Shown here: positions 21,357 through 36,000 of the stretch, in pieces
How positions within the stretch are numbered: the stretch's first letter is position 1
Layout: the number at the start of each line of letters is the position of its first letter
Assembly: GCF_009870125.1 (NCBI RefSeq)
Contig: NC_046683.1
Location: 45,709,869 to 45,773,868, forward strand
Length of the DNA stretch: 64,000 bases
Direction: 5' to 3'
From: Drosophila pseudoobscura
Taxonomy: Eukaryota; Arthropoda; Insecta; Diptera; Drosophilidae
Made by a program: the position numbers and the translations under genes
The notes under the pieces: generated by a model
Databases searched by the model: none
Seen by the model: the letters and a program-made list of their open reading frames with translations, nothing else
What the model was told of the DNA's origin: nothing

Positions 21357-24300
21357 AGTATTCGTACAAATTTATAAAACCTTAAATTTTTTAATTTATT
21401 TTAAGTTTATTTGGTATGTTTCTCACACCCAAACGTACATTCATATGAATGTGTCCAAAGTAACTCCAGAGTCTTTTATACCTGCTGCCAATCTTTGACA
21501 AATGCAGTCGGACAGGCACAACTTCACGACTACTTATAGTCACTTTCTAATCGATCAGTATTCATCTGTCATTCGAGTGAAGCTACCGAAAGTGGGGTTA
21601 TGTTTGCGCATACCTGGATCGAGAATCAGATCAAGAGACGGACAGGGAGAGGGAGCGAGAGCGAGAGGGTGAGCTCATGTCCATCAATATCGCAGCGAGC
21701 ACGCACTCATCAGAGGACCCCAACCAGTCCCCTCCGCCTCCGCCTCCTTTGGGCGAAATGCAATGATTAACTTCTCGCCGCAGCTAAATTAAGTAAGTTT
21801 TTACTGGTCTGCCGATGGGGCACTGAGGAGTGTCAACCGTCGCCGTAGCGGCTCCTACTGCTGCTGCTGCTGCTGCACGCTGCACCGCCGACAAGAGCAA
21901 ATTTGCAGCTGAACAGGGGACGCTACCAGAGATCGGAGCAGGGAGGTGGCTGGGGCTGAGGCTGGAGCTGGGGCTGGAGCTGGGGACGGGGACGGGCCAT
22001 TGCGTGTCTGGGACTGGGGCCAGAAATGATTTCCACATACCACAGCAGTTAAAGCCCTTAAGTCAGGGAGAAAATCCAATTAAATTCGGTAGCGAAAGAA
22101 ATAAGTCCGAACTGTCGGCAAAATGATTCTACATACACGTATTTGCGTCAACATTGATTTTGCAGAAGCAGCAACAGAAACACATCCAAGAGGCCACGAC
22201 GGGGCCCGATCTTCGCCAGACGGACAGCAATGTAGTCCATGTGCATGGCGATGGCGTGATTGAGGACGAAGTTGAGGACAGCACAGCACTGGCTGCAGTG
22301 CAGCAGCAGCAGCGGCGGCAGAGGCAGAATCAGGAGTTGCATTCGGGCGATGCAGAAGAAGTAGCAGTTTGCTGAGGCGTGATGCGGGTTTAAGCGTCTG
22401 CTTGGATTTGGTCTCTGAGTGAGGCAGGGCCGGGCCTGGGCCTGGTCTTTGGGCCGCAGAACCGTCCAAAAGTTGCGTGCCCATAGGTCTTCTGTGTAAT
22501 TGCGCAACAATTGTCAGGAGCGGTGCCCGGATCCACTCCACTCCTGCTGACCCTCTTTAAGTAGCAGTTGGCGCTGGCTGCGCAGTTGCTGCACTGCTTC
22601 TGCTTCTGCCACTGCCACCACTGCTGCCACTCTAAGGGCGCACTGCAGTGGCAGAAAAAACCGCAATCAAGACACGGACACGTCATGGGGCACAACAAAA
22701 ACTCCTCCAGCCAAGGCAACGACTGACTACCTTCGTGTCTGCGTCAAACTTGCGGAAATCTGATTTTAAAATTATTAACAACATGCAACGACTAAATAGT
22801 TTTGCATTCGATAACAAAGCCGCTCCTGCTCCACTGTCCCTCCACTCCACTCCACTCCTCTTCACTTCAGTCCAGTCCAGTCCACCGATTGACTGCCGCC
22901 GTCTCTCTACTCAGAAACATGTCCCCGGGAACGGAACGGAACGGGAACGGGAATGGGGGCAACCATTATTTGGATGTCCATTTTCTTGAAAGCAACTCCG
23001 ATTCCGTGGTGTTCTGTGGTCCTCTGGAGCGGCCGCGCAGCGCCATGTCCAGTGACCGCAACGTATAATTCACAAATTCAAATTCAAACGATCGAATGGC
23101 ACTTTTGGCTAGCGAACCGTTATAGGGTTAATTAAATGCAGTTCCAGTAGCTATCGGGGCCTCTGCCTCTGCCTCCAACTCTGCCCCCAACTCTGCCTCT
23201 TGTGCTACTCGTCGTTGCATGGCAGCTACGCTTTCATTTCCACGCCAGTTTCTCCAAGCAGCCAGCTCCAAGCCCCACAACTCCATCGCCAACTACATCC
23301 AGCCATCGCCATCGTCATAGCCATCTCCATCTCCAACTCCATCTGCAACTTCAGCTCCCGCGCTCCACTGCAGCTGCAATTAGAAGTTGCACAAAAAGCG
23401 CAGCAAGAAAAACGAGCCAAGCTCCCGTAAAAACATGAAAAACAAAATGGCGATAACTACCGCAATTTGCATATAAATGGACGTAGAAACGTCTTTAGTC
23501 ACCCGAATCTTGAGCAAACCATAGGAGCGATTAACATTGTTGTCGACTGCCTGACGAGCCGCGGCGCGGCACAGTGCACAGTGCACAGTGCAACGTGCAG
23601 CGTGGGCGAGCGAGGGCCTGGCGGGGGCGAGTGCACTTGCCACCGTCAGGCCAGCGTCAGCCCACGGAAAGCGCAACAAAATGGCGGCACAGCCGTCAGA
23701 GCGTGGCACCAACACCGCGGCCCCAGTCAGCTCGAGTCGCAGCACCAACCTCAACACCAGCCTAAAGCCAACCAACACCCCACGCCGCCTGGTAGCGTCC
23801 GTCCGTCCGTCCGTCCGTCGCGTCGGCAGGGCAATGGAGAGGCGATGCCATCAAGCGTGTTGGGTCGGTGGGCAACGGTAGCGGCAACAGCAGGCACAGC
23901 CACAGGGACAGGCACAGGGACAGGGACAGGGACAACGAAGCGGTTGGCCTCCCAGTACACTGCGCGACATTTCGAAGCGTAGTATCGTATTTATGTGCAC
24001 ATGAGTAGAAGAAGGTCGACATTTTAGAGAAGGCCAAGATGTGCCCGAGGCTGAGACCATGCATTGTGGAGGCAATAGGATGAAAGCTTTGCTGACGAAA
24101 TATATCCCTGAGGACTGTGCAATATATCTCAAAGAACATGACACCCTAATCTACCTATCTTCTAGTTCTCTTATCGGCCTTGTTGAAAAACTTTCGAGTA
24201 ATTGATACAAAATTTGATAATAGGTATGTTTACTTTTACTTTAGCGAATGCAGAAATAAAGCTACTTTAAAAAACTATGATGACTTCAAAATTAATGAAA

Positions 24301-27300
24301 ATCATCACAGCCAAGTGTCCTTGTTATGTAATATGTCTCCCACTTTTTGGGTCTTCCAGCTTTAGGTTTTACCTGCCTTACCGCAACGTACATACATGGG
24401 ATCATGCTCCGGTTATCACAAATCATAAAAAGCTTCGAATTAACTCTCAAATCGCAAAAGTGCGTGCTCCGGTTTTGCAAATCGTAAAATTCGTACGATT
24501 TAGGACCGGTTGCTAATTAGCACGTAGCACACATTTGGTAAAAATTGCTATTATTTGGTATTGCTTTAATTTAATATTTATATAATTCCTATGTTCAAAC
24601 GCTTACGTTTCGTTTCTCATTGTATATTAATATCGTAGTGTATGCAGCCCTTAGAATTCTTGATGAGTGGAGCCACCTAATGGTGCGACGCGCAGTGTAC
24701 TTCTCGACCCCCTCTGTGGCTTGTAGCCTGGTAATTGCGATTGTTTTTGCTCGAGTGGCGGGGCATTTGCCTGCAGAAACGCGACCGTTGCAGCCACCCG
24801 CGTCCACTCCCCAATCCCCAATCGCACTCCTACCCCCCCATTGATATCGCCCATTGTACCGGCGGTACGGCTGTTATTATGCAAATGCCATTCACAGGTA
24901 ATTACCACGCTGCACCGTTATAATTGCACTCGAAGCCCAGCTAGGAGTCGCGGCCGCAGTTCGCGGCTGTGGCAGCGACGGCGGCGGTGGCTGGCTCCCA
25001 TCTCGGCTTTTTGCGCGGCCAAAAACGGCCACGGAGCTGGAAAATCGAAACTGGCAACAAGATGTGGCTGCCATTAATTACCGTAGCGGCAACACTGAGC
25101 TTCTCCAGCCCGTAAGTGGGGGATTCCCACTCGGGCATTGTTTGAGTCTGTTGAAAATTTACCAAACAAAATGTAGAAATAACCAACGCAATAATTGCAA
25201 AAGTTCTACTTTTGTAATTGTGATTTGGAGAAACAAATATTCGTAAAATCAGAACTATTTTCGTAAGAATTCTGCCCGGACGATAATATATTTCCTGTCT
25301 TGTTTTTAGGCTGCTCGTTCCTATGGATCGTATGATATGTGCCCGGGATAGGAAAGAAGACTATATCTGTTACATAGATGTTTAATCCATTCAAGTATTT
25401 CCCATCAGGACGATTTGTGACTTCTTATACATATGTCCCAAAGAAACCCGAATCTGGCGTTCCTACAAAGTAATTATATGTCGGTTCTTCCAATAAATAC
25501 TCTCACAACTAATTCCAATCCAATATAACAGTGCCTGTCGCATTGTAGCGCCGATCCCGAGATCTTTATCTGGACCTTGACCTGTGGCTGTGGTGGAAGC
25601 CCTTATCCGACATTGGCGGCGACAATGCGACATTCGTGAGCAGCAGAAGCGGAGCATCTCCGCTGATGCTGATGCCGATGCTGACACCTTTGCTGCTCTC
25701 GGGAAGAGGAGTCATGAGAACGCAGACGCAGACGCGGGCAAATTAGAATAACTTAAATACACGGCGGCACGCATTAAGCGGCACCGGGTTCCGGGGCAGC
25801 GATATTATCATCTGAATCGGCATCGCCAGCGAGCCGCTGCGAATCCTTTTTCACTCTTCTCTCGCCCGCTATCAAAAAGTAATAAATCTGCCGCTGATCC
25901 ATCGTAAATCTTTGCGTTCCCTTCATGATTTACCCACATAAATCAAAATTATCGACCCGTCGCTCCGCGTTCTGGCTTCTCAGAGTGTGACTCGGCGGAC
26001 CTCAGCTTTGGCATGGGGATGGGGATCTGGACCTGAAGCTGGAGCTGGAGCTGGACTTGCAGTCAGGCAAGGGAGGGCAGTACAGGAAAGGAAACGACAG
26101 GACCGGACAGGACAGGCGTCAGAACTGGCCCTGTTAACTGCTCGAAAGTGTTAAATGCATTCAATCTGCAGACTTGTCCCGACCGATTGGGATTGGGATT
26201 GGGCAGACTGAATTAAGTCTGCGTTGCCGCTCATCTCTCCATTAGCCCTATCGCCAATGGGATATTGGGAAATTCAAACTTCGGACTGTTCGGAATCTGT
26301 CGCAAATGGTTTGGGTTCGTTACTCCATTCGGTACCATTCGAACGTTTTGGTTAGTTCATTTAGCGCTCCAATTATCGCCTGCAGCTATAGGAAGGGGCA
26401 GGGCCCGGGCTAAGGCCAGGGGAAGAACGGCCAGGAAGTGAGTGGCAGTTCCAGCTGTCGGTTCAATCAAACGGATCACCCACCAGCAACCCGTCAACCT
26501 GGCAACCCGGCAACCCGGCAATCAGCAGCAGCCTAAGAACTACGTTACCACAAGTCAGTCAGTGGCTTGGGATCTGCTCACGCACCTTTTCCTCCACGTC
26601 GACTTGGGAGATTGGGAAAATTCGTCACATGCAAAGTGAAATTACCTGGTCGGCTAATTTCATTTAATTTTCGGGCACTGTCAGCCACTCAGCCAAGAAG
26701 AAGCGACCGCTACAATTACGGAATATTTTCCCCAATTAATAATTAATAATTTGTTTGGGTCACGGAACGCTCTATCCCGCCGCTTTCCCGCCGCTGTCCA
26801 TGGCCTGTGTTTTGTTTGTGTGTGTGAATTGGAGGGCAACAATTTGTAGATACAGCGACAGTTTTTGTTTTTTGCTTTTCGTTTTTGGGGGATAGAAGCT
26901 AGAGAGAAAGGCGCTGTGTGACCCTTATCTGCTCCCTTCCACCCTGGCCCAACCGGCTGACTGAGACGGTTAATTGCTGTCACAAAGTCGAGGTCGAGAT
27001 GGAGAGATGGAAATGGAAGTAGAAGTCAGGAGTGGAGAGGAGAGGAGGAGTGTGGAGGATGGAGGTGCCTCTGCAAGTGAAAATCTTTTGTACGCCACCA
27101 CAAAGACACGCAAAGGCAGTCAGAGGTGCAGAACACATTTTGTGTGTTCCTTCCTGCCCTGCCTCTTCCTTTTGTCCGACAACCAGTTGGCTGATGCCCA
27201 ACCAACCTGATGGACTTCAAGCCATACTCATACGAGTATCTACTACGAGTACTATGCCCAGATTTCCGACTTCTGTCATCTGTTCGAAGGCACAGAAATG

Positions 27301-30300
27301 GGGATAGGCCATGGCCATAGCCTTAGCCATAGCCATAGCCATAGCCTTCCATCCAGCTGGAGTTTGCTCTAATTCAGCCTCAATTTGTGCTCGAAATGGG
27401 ACGATAAATTAATTGAGAGCCCCGGACAGAATCACACTTGATACCCTGGCAAGCTAGCTGAGGCCGAGGCTGAGGCTGAGTGATAACCATCGCTCCACAC
27501 TCTGCCGCTGCCTCTGCCTCTGCCTCTGCCTTGCAACAGTCCCATTTCCATTCCCGATCCTGTTCGGGGCTCGCATTCCCTATCCATCCCATCCCATCCC
27601 AGTTCGCACTTCTCCTGGGGGCAACAGCGAAAATTGTGCCCAGCTTTTCTCTCCTCTCTTATATTTTGCAGCCAATAGAGACATCAAGATCGGCCTAAGC
27701 CAAGCCCTGCCCGTGCCAGTGCCCGTGCCACTGCCTTGTGCCCCACTCTCTGTCCAGAGTAGAGTCGATGCAACAACTTGAATTATGTATGTCTGGGGCT
27801 GTGAATGAAGCGATGTGCGACCAGGATTGGCTAATGTACGGGCTATGTCCGCTCCGTGGCTGCCACTGCCCACTCATTCCGCGCCAGTCCCCGCCTGCAC
27901 CCGCGACGCAGGTCCGGTGCCGTATCATCAAAATTGTCGTTGGCTCGCAGTTAAATTAAGTCATAAATTCAGTATTTATCTGCTGAATGTAGTTTGTTGT
28001 CCGGTCATCACTTCAGCGTCAGCCTTTGTCACCGCAGCCCAGCCGAGCCGGTCGCCCCTCAAAACAGTGGGCAAAAAACGGCTTTTCAGCATCAAAATGC
28101 ATCCGATTTTTGGGATAAATAATAAATTGTATAGTAGAACCTTGAACTGAAGAGAACAGACATCCTGTAGATCTCCCCAATAGTCTTTAGAGCTCTCAGT
28201 TTTTTCCCAACTGCGTTTCTAGATGTCATCTATGGATTGACTATCATTAGCCTTCTATAGATATAAGACATGGAATGACAGATATTTAGAAATGAAAAAT
28301 GAGTGATTTTTAACCACTTTAATGTCGCATCTTTCCACGGTTGGAGTTCCGTGAAAGCTGCTTTTATCCGCGTTGCTGTGGCTGCTTTTATGGCAACAGA
28401 TAGCCAGCATGTGTCACCCGGCACGGCGCCCCCTTAGCCCCATCCTCATTCTCATTCTCGGACGGGACGGGACGAGACGGGACGGGATGGGCCGAGATGC
28501 GACGGGACGGGATGGGAAGGCAACATCCTCGAACGTGTTGGATGTGGTGGAGTTGGTTCCGGGGCTGCTGCGGATTAGCCCCACTTAACCAGGCTCTTGG
28601 GGCGGTGCAAGTAATTGGAGTGTGAGTGTTGGCTCCTTCGCGGCTCCATTCGCACTGACTGCCAAAATACTGTTCTCGAATTCTGCTCCACCGCAAGGCA
28701 GAGTCCCACACAGTCTGTACGACTCTCACTTGCCAACTTTCAGATTCAGATTTATTGGTGCACATCAATTAGCTGCCATTGAGGAGGGTACTCAGATGCC
28801 AGATCCATGGCATCATTGATATAGCAATGCAGATCAATACAAGAGCCCGTAGTGCTCTGAGCGTTGGCCAATTAGTCACTCTTTGTCATCCCGACGCACT
28901 GCACTGCTCACGAAATCTTTATCAGTATTCCGAGCCCTAGGACCAAGACACCTCGGGCCAGTGCAGAGACTGTTTACTATTTCGGCTTTGTCCTCCCGAC
29001 CATTTATTGAAATATCGCATAACGCGCCATGGGTATTTTTTAATGTCAACTGCGGCCGTGACCAATGCTAGATTAGATCTGGATCTGTGCTCTCACCTGA
29101 CTGGGAGTCGCACAGTGGCAGGTAACCGAGTGGCCAGCAATTGTCATTGTCGCAGTGGCTGTTCCCGTCGGTATCGCTCTTCTGTCGAGCTGCTGCTGCT
29201 GCTGCTGCCGCTGCTGCCGTGTGACAGACAATCTGACGACGCTGATGGCGATGATGACACTAAGTGTCCCCACCTCTCGATCACGTGCGCCTGGCCCTGT
29301 CCCAGTCCCAGTCCCAGTCCCAGTCCCTGGGTCTTGGTCTCGGTCTCAGTCTCAGTCTCGTTCGTTGTTCTTGTCAGTTCGACGGCGTGAAATATTTTGA
29401 CAAATCGCAGCCACTTAATCAAAAATCATCATCAAAAAGGGATCGATGTTTTGTATTGAGGTATCAGCGCGCATAAAGGACGAGCCGCGTTCCCTGTGCT
29501 GTGCCACTGGCTGCTGTGTGCCTGTCCCTGTCCCTGTGGCTGTGTGGGTTGAACAAGAGATTTCCGCCGAAGCCGATAAAAGGTTATAAGAGACGGCCCG
29601 CTGGGGCTGGCCGACTGGGTGGGGAAGGCAAAGGGAAAGGGACGGGGAAGGGGAAGGGCTAATCGCCTCATAGAGCCTGTCGCACTTGTCGCCCTGCCAA
29701 GAATGGGAGGAAGAATTATGGAAGATGCATATGTGTATAGTAATGACACGTTATTAGGCCTCATATCAATCTTTATAATGACTTTGCCTATGAACAACGT
29801 GACAAACAGGTGACTGCCGGTACGGGAGGGAATCGGTGTGTTAACTAACCGATTGCCGCGTTGATTGCCGCGTTGGGTCGCGCGACTCCGAGTGCCCTGC
29901 CCCAGTCCCCCTTTGCCTCTGCCTGTGCCGCTTCTCGATCAGCCTAATAAATCGCCCAACATTTATCACCCGCTTAGGACGTGACGAATTAGCAGTTTCT
30001 CGAGTCAATAAGAGTCAATAAAATGCATTATCCGAATGCTTGCAGACAAGATAAGTCTTCACACAAACACGACGCAACACATGTGCCACCAATCATCCAA
30101 TAAACTCCAAGTGTGGAGACAATCCCAGTGCAAATAGTGTTTCAAACAGCTTTTATACTCGAAAATAGTTGACAAATAAACTCGTCATATCGTGGGAAAT
30201 ATGAGAGGAAGCTGCACATGTTTTCAAAACATTCAAGCAGATCCTTAGAACCATATTTTTATGAACAAAACGATCTCAAGATCTAGGTCTGTTTACAGGT

Positions 30301-32300
30301 TCTACGATAGATCACCTTAAGATCACAATAAAGGGAAAATTGAAATGATATTCTATTTAGTTCCCAAATTAATAATAATTTTCTGTATATCAAAAGCAAC
30401 CTTCGAATAATGTAAAAGAGAAGCAAAAGGAAGAAGAGCGGATCGGATCCCTATTCATTGAACCCGATTCGGAAGGCATACAGCCAGATGCTGGGGCGAT
30501 CGGCAGGGAGCGAGTGAGTCCGTAATTAAAGTTCATCAGGAAACAAATGCTAAAATCACGCAACCAACCAACTCCGCCGACTGAACTAAATGATGTGCAG
30601 AGACAGCAGGAGAAGAGCGGGATGGAGCACCAGCAAAGGTCGATTGCGATTCGATTGCTTCATCCGACAGGCAGGTGATGAGCCGTCATGCAAGCCCAGA
30701 AAGATCATGGCAGAGAGGCTGGATAGATTGCTTATTAGAGCATTGATGAGAACTCCGTTTTCAAGCTGGAACTGGAGCTGAAACTGAGGCTGAGGCCGGA
30801 GCTGGTGTGCGCGCACGCGATTGATTACGAGCCACCGCGGAGTCCGAGTTGGAGTTGGAGTTGGAGTCCGTCGGGTCGAAGTGTGGACTAATCTTCATAG
30901 ACAGCGCATGCTGGACACGCGCACGATACGCATCTCAAGAGCCACCGCCACTCTACCTCCGCTACTCTATCTGGGCTCCTCCTGAAAGTCACCTGTCCGT
31001 CGAGGTATTTCCGCCGGCTACCAAAAAAGACGAACACACAAAAAACCTCAAATGTTGCGTCATTATCGAGAACATTGCCCATTTTTTTGTGGCTGCTGTC
31101 CAGGCGTGCTCCAAAATTTATTCCATATTCACCTCGTCCTTGTCCACATTGCTCTAATTTTTTCCACTGGTTATCGTCCTTTTTGTTTTAATCAGCAGAG
31201 GTCCGAAGTAGCCGCAGCCGCAGCTACAGCCCCCATCCCCAGAACCTGCCCCTGCCCCGATCGCCTTCACCGTCGCCTTCGCCTTCGCTATCCCATTCCA
31301 ATGTGGATGTGGATGTGGAGCGCGCATGTGTTTTGATGAATTGATGATGGGGTCTGCTCCGATGGGTCTCCGATGGAAAAACGCCTGCCTGGTGAACCCT
31401 TTGCCCCTAGTCGGTTTTCAGTTTTTCTTAATTTGGAATTTATTTAAATCCACAATGCGAGCAAGGGTAAGGGTGCCGTCAGTCAGTCAGTCACATCGAG
31501 GCGGTTCGTCGCCCCCGTTTTGGCAGGTGCAGTTCCTCTTCTTCCATCTTCCATCCAGTAGCATCGCATATGACCCTTCCACGCCGCCGCTAATGCATAA
31601 ATAACACGTTTGGGTTCGCAGCCCTTTCGCTCTGTGTTCTGTTCTGCTCTGTTCTGTCCATGTCCGTGTCGGTATCCGTGTCTGTGGGGAAACATTACAG
31701 CCGCGGCAGCCACTCACCGAATTTTAAAAGGCGTTTAGCTTGTTACCTTTTAATAATACCATTTAATTCCCCGTTGCGTTGCCCGGCGTAGGCGCGGAAC
31801 CATCAATCAGCGTGCAGATAGCGCCGCAACACACCAGAACACACTCACACACACACACACACACAGAATGCTCCAAAGTGCAATTCATAATTTATTTGAG
31901 TTTTTGTCGATCACCCTGGCTTCATTTTTTATACTCGTACCAGCACTTCCACGGACAGGGACATGGACATGGACATGTCCAGCTGGAGATGGCACCGCAT
32001 CCTGATGATCTGTTGTCAGAGTTCCTAGTCCCTCCGCTCAACGACTGTGTGGCAGTGGCAGTGGCTGTGTCCACTTGCCAGAGATCACAATCTGTTGAAG
32101 ACTTTATCAAGCACATTTCTTTCTGCAGATACAGTCGTATATTGAAGTATTTTTGTGGGTATCCGACTACTTATTTGAACAAATGTATCCCAAATAATAA
32201 TGTTATATATTATAATTTATTAGGCAAAGATTCGGTTTTTATGGTTCATTTGGTTAGACTTTTATCTGATCAACAGATTTGTGTTTTTTAACAGAACCTC
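21357..32300. other. eyg-toe intergenic DNA, first third, no gene seen
   Basis: GC-rich, repeat-laden DNA alternates with short AT-rich stretches (24140-24620, 30020-30420). No frame has a coding pattern independent of repeats. Notable simple repeats: GCTGCT near 21858, GGAGCTGGGGCT at 21955-21990, CGTC units at 23797-23820, ACAGGG units at 23905-23935, GGGACG units at 28455-28520, CCCAGT units at 29300-29330 and AC runs at 31845-31866. Long stretches of unique sequence between them would be the candidates for enhancers. Conservation cannot be judged from one sequence. Confidence 0.45.
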
Positions 32301-33060
32301 GACTTTTCCTCTTTTATGCCAGGCCTTCTTCATTAAAACCAACATCGATTCATCCATACTCAGTCGAGTGTCATATGGAACTGGTCAAAATAATACTTAT
32401 GTCGGTATCATGCTAATTTCCTAGAGGGTTTTCCAATACATGGCTGCCAATTGTTATTATTTGAAGAGATTAAAGTCCTGCAAAACATTTCAATCAAACA
32501 AGAAAGTGGGGAGCCCGTTTTATTAATTTCTTAGTTAACATTCCTACTGGATATGGCTTTCTTTAAGTACACTGGGGTTATTTATAAATTTTAAAAGATT
32601 TGATCAGGATTAGGTCAAAGGTTTGTTGGTTCTTATAGGCTCATTGCATAAAAAAATGTTTCAAGACGTTATAGATCTTCAAAAAGTAGTGAAAAGTCTT
32701 CGACGCGAGGTATGTTTTGCCTGGAAATCGAGGACGGAAGATGAGACTTCACAGTCTAGCAATAAGGGAGCCATTTCCGCTTAAATTGGCTCAAATATCA
32801 TCTTGGATGGTTCGTCGCATGCTTCGATGTACAGTATGTCCCGAAAATAGGTTTCCAACAGCAGTCAAATCCGATCTTCTTTTCAGATCTTTCTAGATTA
32901 AAAACTGAATAATACATCGCATAACATAGTTTATTGTACGCACTTTTCATTAGCTTGCATTGAGATTGTTTCACATTGAAGCCGCCACCCTTAAATGTTG
33001 GTAAAAGGTAATCATTAGTTTTTTAAGAGTGAACAGCATAAACATTATGCATAAAGTATG
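32301..33060. other. AT-rich island, possible old transposon debris
   Basis: The base composition drops to clearly AT-rich and simple repeats disappear. On the plus strand a stretch near 32640-32880 reads like eroded coding sequence, with stops and frame changes. A fragment near 32835 (GTATGTCCCGAAAATAGG) resembles sequence I associate with DNA-transposon remnants, but I cannot place it in a family. No intact gene. Confidence 0.3.
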
Positions 33061-36000
33061 AAACTTTGGAGGAGTTGGCTCTAACTTTGGACTGCGTTCA
33101 GCCCTTTATGGGCTGGTGGCAGACATTCCAGCGGATAATGCAACGGCAACATGAACATGGCCGACGCACGCTAATGGGCGGCACCCCAGACCGCCCCGCA
33201 CCGCACCCACTCCCCATGCGTCCGAGACCGAGTGCGAGTCCTCATCCGCACCCCGACGACCAGAGCAGACCAGGCCAGGCCAGACCAGACCACTGTGGGG
33301 TGAGTGGGTGCTAAGTGGCTACTGGCTAGGCCAGTGGGGGTGTTCGTGCCTGGCCTCTGCTGTTGTGACGTGGCTGGCAGGCCAGCTGGTCGACTAGTCG
33401 ACTGGTCGGCTAATTTACGAATAAATAATGTGGCACACTCTCCTCCAGAGCTAAGGGAGGGCGAGGGATGGCAATCGCCGGGGCGGGGATCAGTGCTGTG
33501 CTGCCGCCATTAAAAGTTGACGGCGCCGGTAGTCGATGCCGCAATTTGTGGCCCGAAATCGCAGTTGCAGCCCAGTTGCAGCCCGCAGAGGCGGTGAAAG
33601 GCGGCGGCTGAGCATCGCCGAGGAACAACGGATCGAAAAGTGAGTAATGCTTGGAGCTTGCAGGAAACCGGAGACGCAAATTGCAGGGTAGCGTCATTTC
33701 GGGGGAAAGATCAACTCTGACCGACTACGATCTGGTACAGCAGGGGCATAGCAGGGGGCTACCGACAATTGTCTTTCGATCGTATGACTGCAGACTGGGA
33801 GCTGTTCCTGTGACTGTGAATGTGCCTGTGCCTGTGCCAGGGCCCGGGCTCTCCAGAGGCTGGGTTTATGAAGTTGTGGATTTTTCGCCGGTTTAATTTT
33901 CGATCTGACTGCAATTACAAGCCGTAAATTTGTCATGGCGCGATAAATGTGTAGCGACGGTGGCAGGAGCAGCCTCCATCTCGGGGGAGGAGGGCGCCGG
34001 GGCACAGCCTAATGCATGTAATCTGCCACTCAACACCCTGCCAGGTCGTCCGGCTCTCGAGTCTGAGTCGAGGATCGAGCTGGGTTTTTGTTTTGGCTTT
34101 GGCTCTGGTTTTGGTTTTGGGGCTTGTTAAGCAATTTGGCACGCCTGCGCAATGCAGGATCGGATCCCCGTTGGGAGTCAGAGACAGAGTCAGAGACCGG
34201 CCATTTTACGGGCCATAATCAGCAACAAACTAAATAGGATTCCGGCGCGGATGGCATCGAAGGATGTAATCGCCGCTGGCCAATTCATGCTCACATTTTG
34301 GGCTGGTTAATTAAATACGGATCTCGTTTTAATGGTCGGTAAAACTTGATGAGGAACTTTAATGGCCAGGGCACCTCGCATCACATCAGTCACTGGGTGA
34401 GGAGCAGCCTCAGCAGCCCCAGCAGCGGCAGCAGCAGCCGGCGGGGCCAACTGCGGATCGCTAAATCACCGTTAAAGCGATAAGATGGCCACTAACCGAC
34501 GTTGCAGCCATGCAGCCATGGGGCAGGCAGCAATAGTCAAAACAGCAACAGCGAGCAAAATCCACATTTTACGAGCCAATTGGCAACGCAATCCCAATCG
34601 GACTCCTCCAACTCCTTTGGGGCATACATTGTTGCCGGCTCTGATGAGTGGCCCCGGGCACCTCGACCGACCCTCGGTCGTCGCAGTAGATGGCTCGGAT
34701 GCAGACGACAAGGCAACTGGAGCTCTGGTTCAAAGTCACCGAGTCACTGACAAAAATGTTGTAAGCCTCGGCTCTCGTCTCTGGCCAGTCATTGCCGCCC
34801 GCTGGCGACTTTTAGTGCCTCCACCCGCTCTTGCTTGCGGCTTACAAGCTGCCTCCTCGGGCCTACCCTGCAACCAATCCGGCGGACGGGGCATAAAATT
34901 AAAATGTTGCACGAGGCAGCCCCCGTCCGCACACCCCCTTGGATTGGGTATTCTTCGACCCCCCCCCCCCCCCCCCTGCCACTGCCACAGCCACAGCCGC
35001 AGCCCCAGTTCGAGGCGCGCTCATTAAAAACGCCATAAATGCAATAAAACGTAGAGCAAACATCGATTAAACAATATTTATGGGGCTTCACTTGCACATT
35101 GTTCGCTGGGTTCTGCGCCTGGGGCTGGGTTCTGGGTTCTGGGTTCTAGCCGGGGCCCCAGGCCTGGCCGCAATTCCGCACCACCCGCCACTGCCACAAC
35201 CTCGGGGGCCAGGCCACCAAATCCGCCCCAAGTTGGTCGTGTTCTCGGCATGTTTCTCTGTCTTTTCATTTGTCCACCCATATCATATTGGTCGCCACAC
35301 TTGTCTCCATGGCAGCATTTGCCACTCGACTCGTACATTGCTGACAAATTTCCGCACACTGCCAATTATATCCGATTAGCTGACAGACCCAGATCTCTGG
35401 GTTCTGAGTGGGATATCTGCTAAAATGATTGCTGATGTTATAGATTCCGATCCTGGAACGATAAACATCCATAATATTGTCTCCTCAGAGCTATTAAGTC
35501 GCAGATGTGTCATTGACAGCTTCATTTCGAGCATCCAGGGTGCGGGATTATAGAAATTATCGCAAATTAAATAAACATTGGGGAACATATTAATTGCGGA
35601 TCGGAAATGGGAACGGAGAGGCTGGCAAAAAGCGTTTTGCAGGCCGTTTTGCAGGGTCTTGCGGTCAAAGGCTGGAGTGCAGCTGTTGGGACCCCGTTCA
35701 AGTGTTGAGACAATGGCAGTGCACGGCGCTCAATGAATAACAATTACAGCTATTAATCTTGGCCCAAACTGCTGGTCCGATCCGATCCGATCCGTCCTGG
35801 AGTGTGGTTAGACGCTTCGCTCTGCTCCGTTTTTTGCCCGGCAATTTGCGGCCCATTTATATATTTGTTAAGTGGCCGTAAAAGCGGTCACGGCACCAGA
35901 AACAGCACGAGCACCAGCACCAGTACCAGCCCCGGCAATGGCAATGGCAACTGCAAACTGCAATGGCCTTTTCTTTTTATTAATTTATACATTTTGTATA

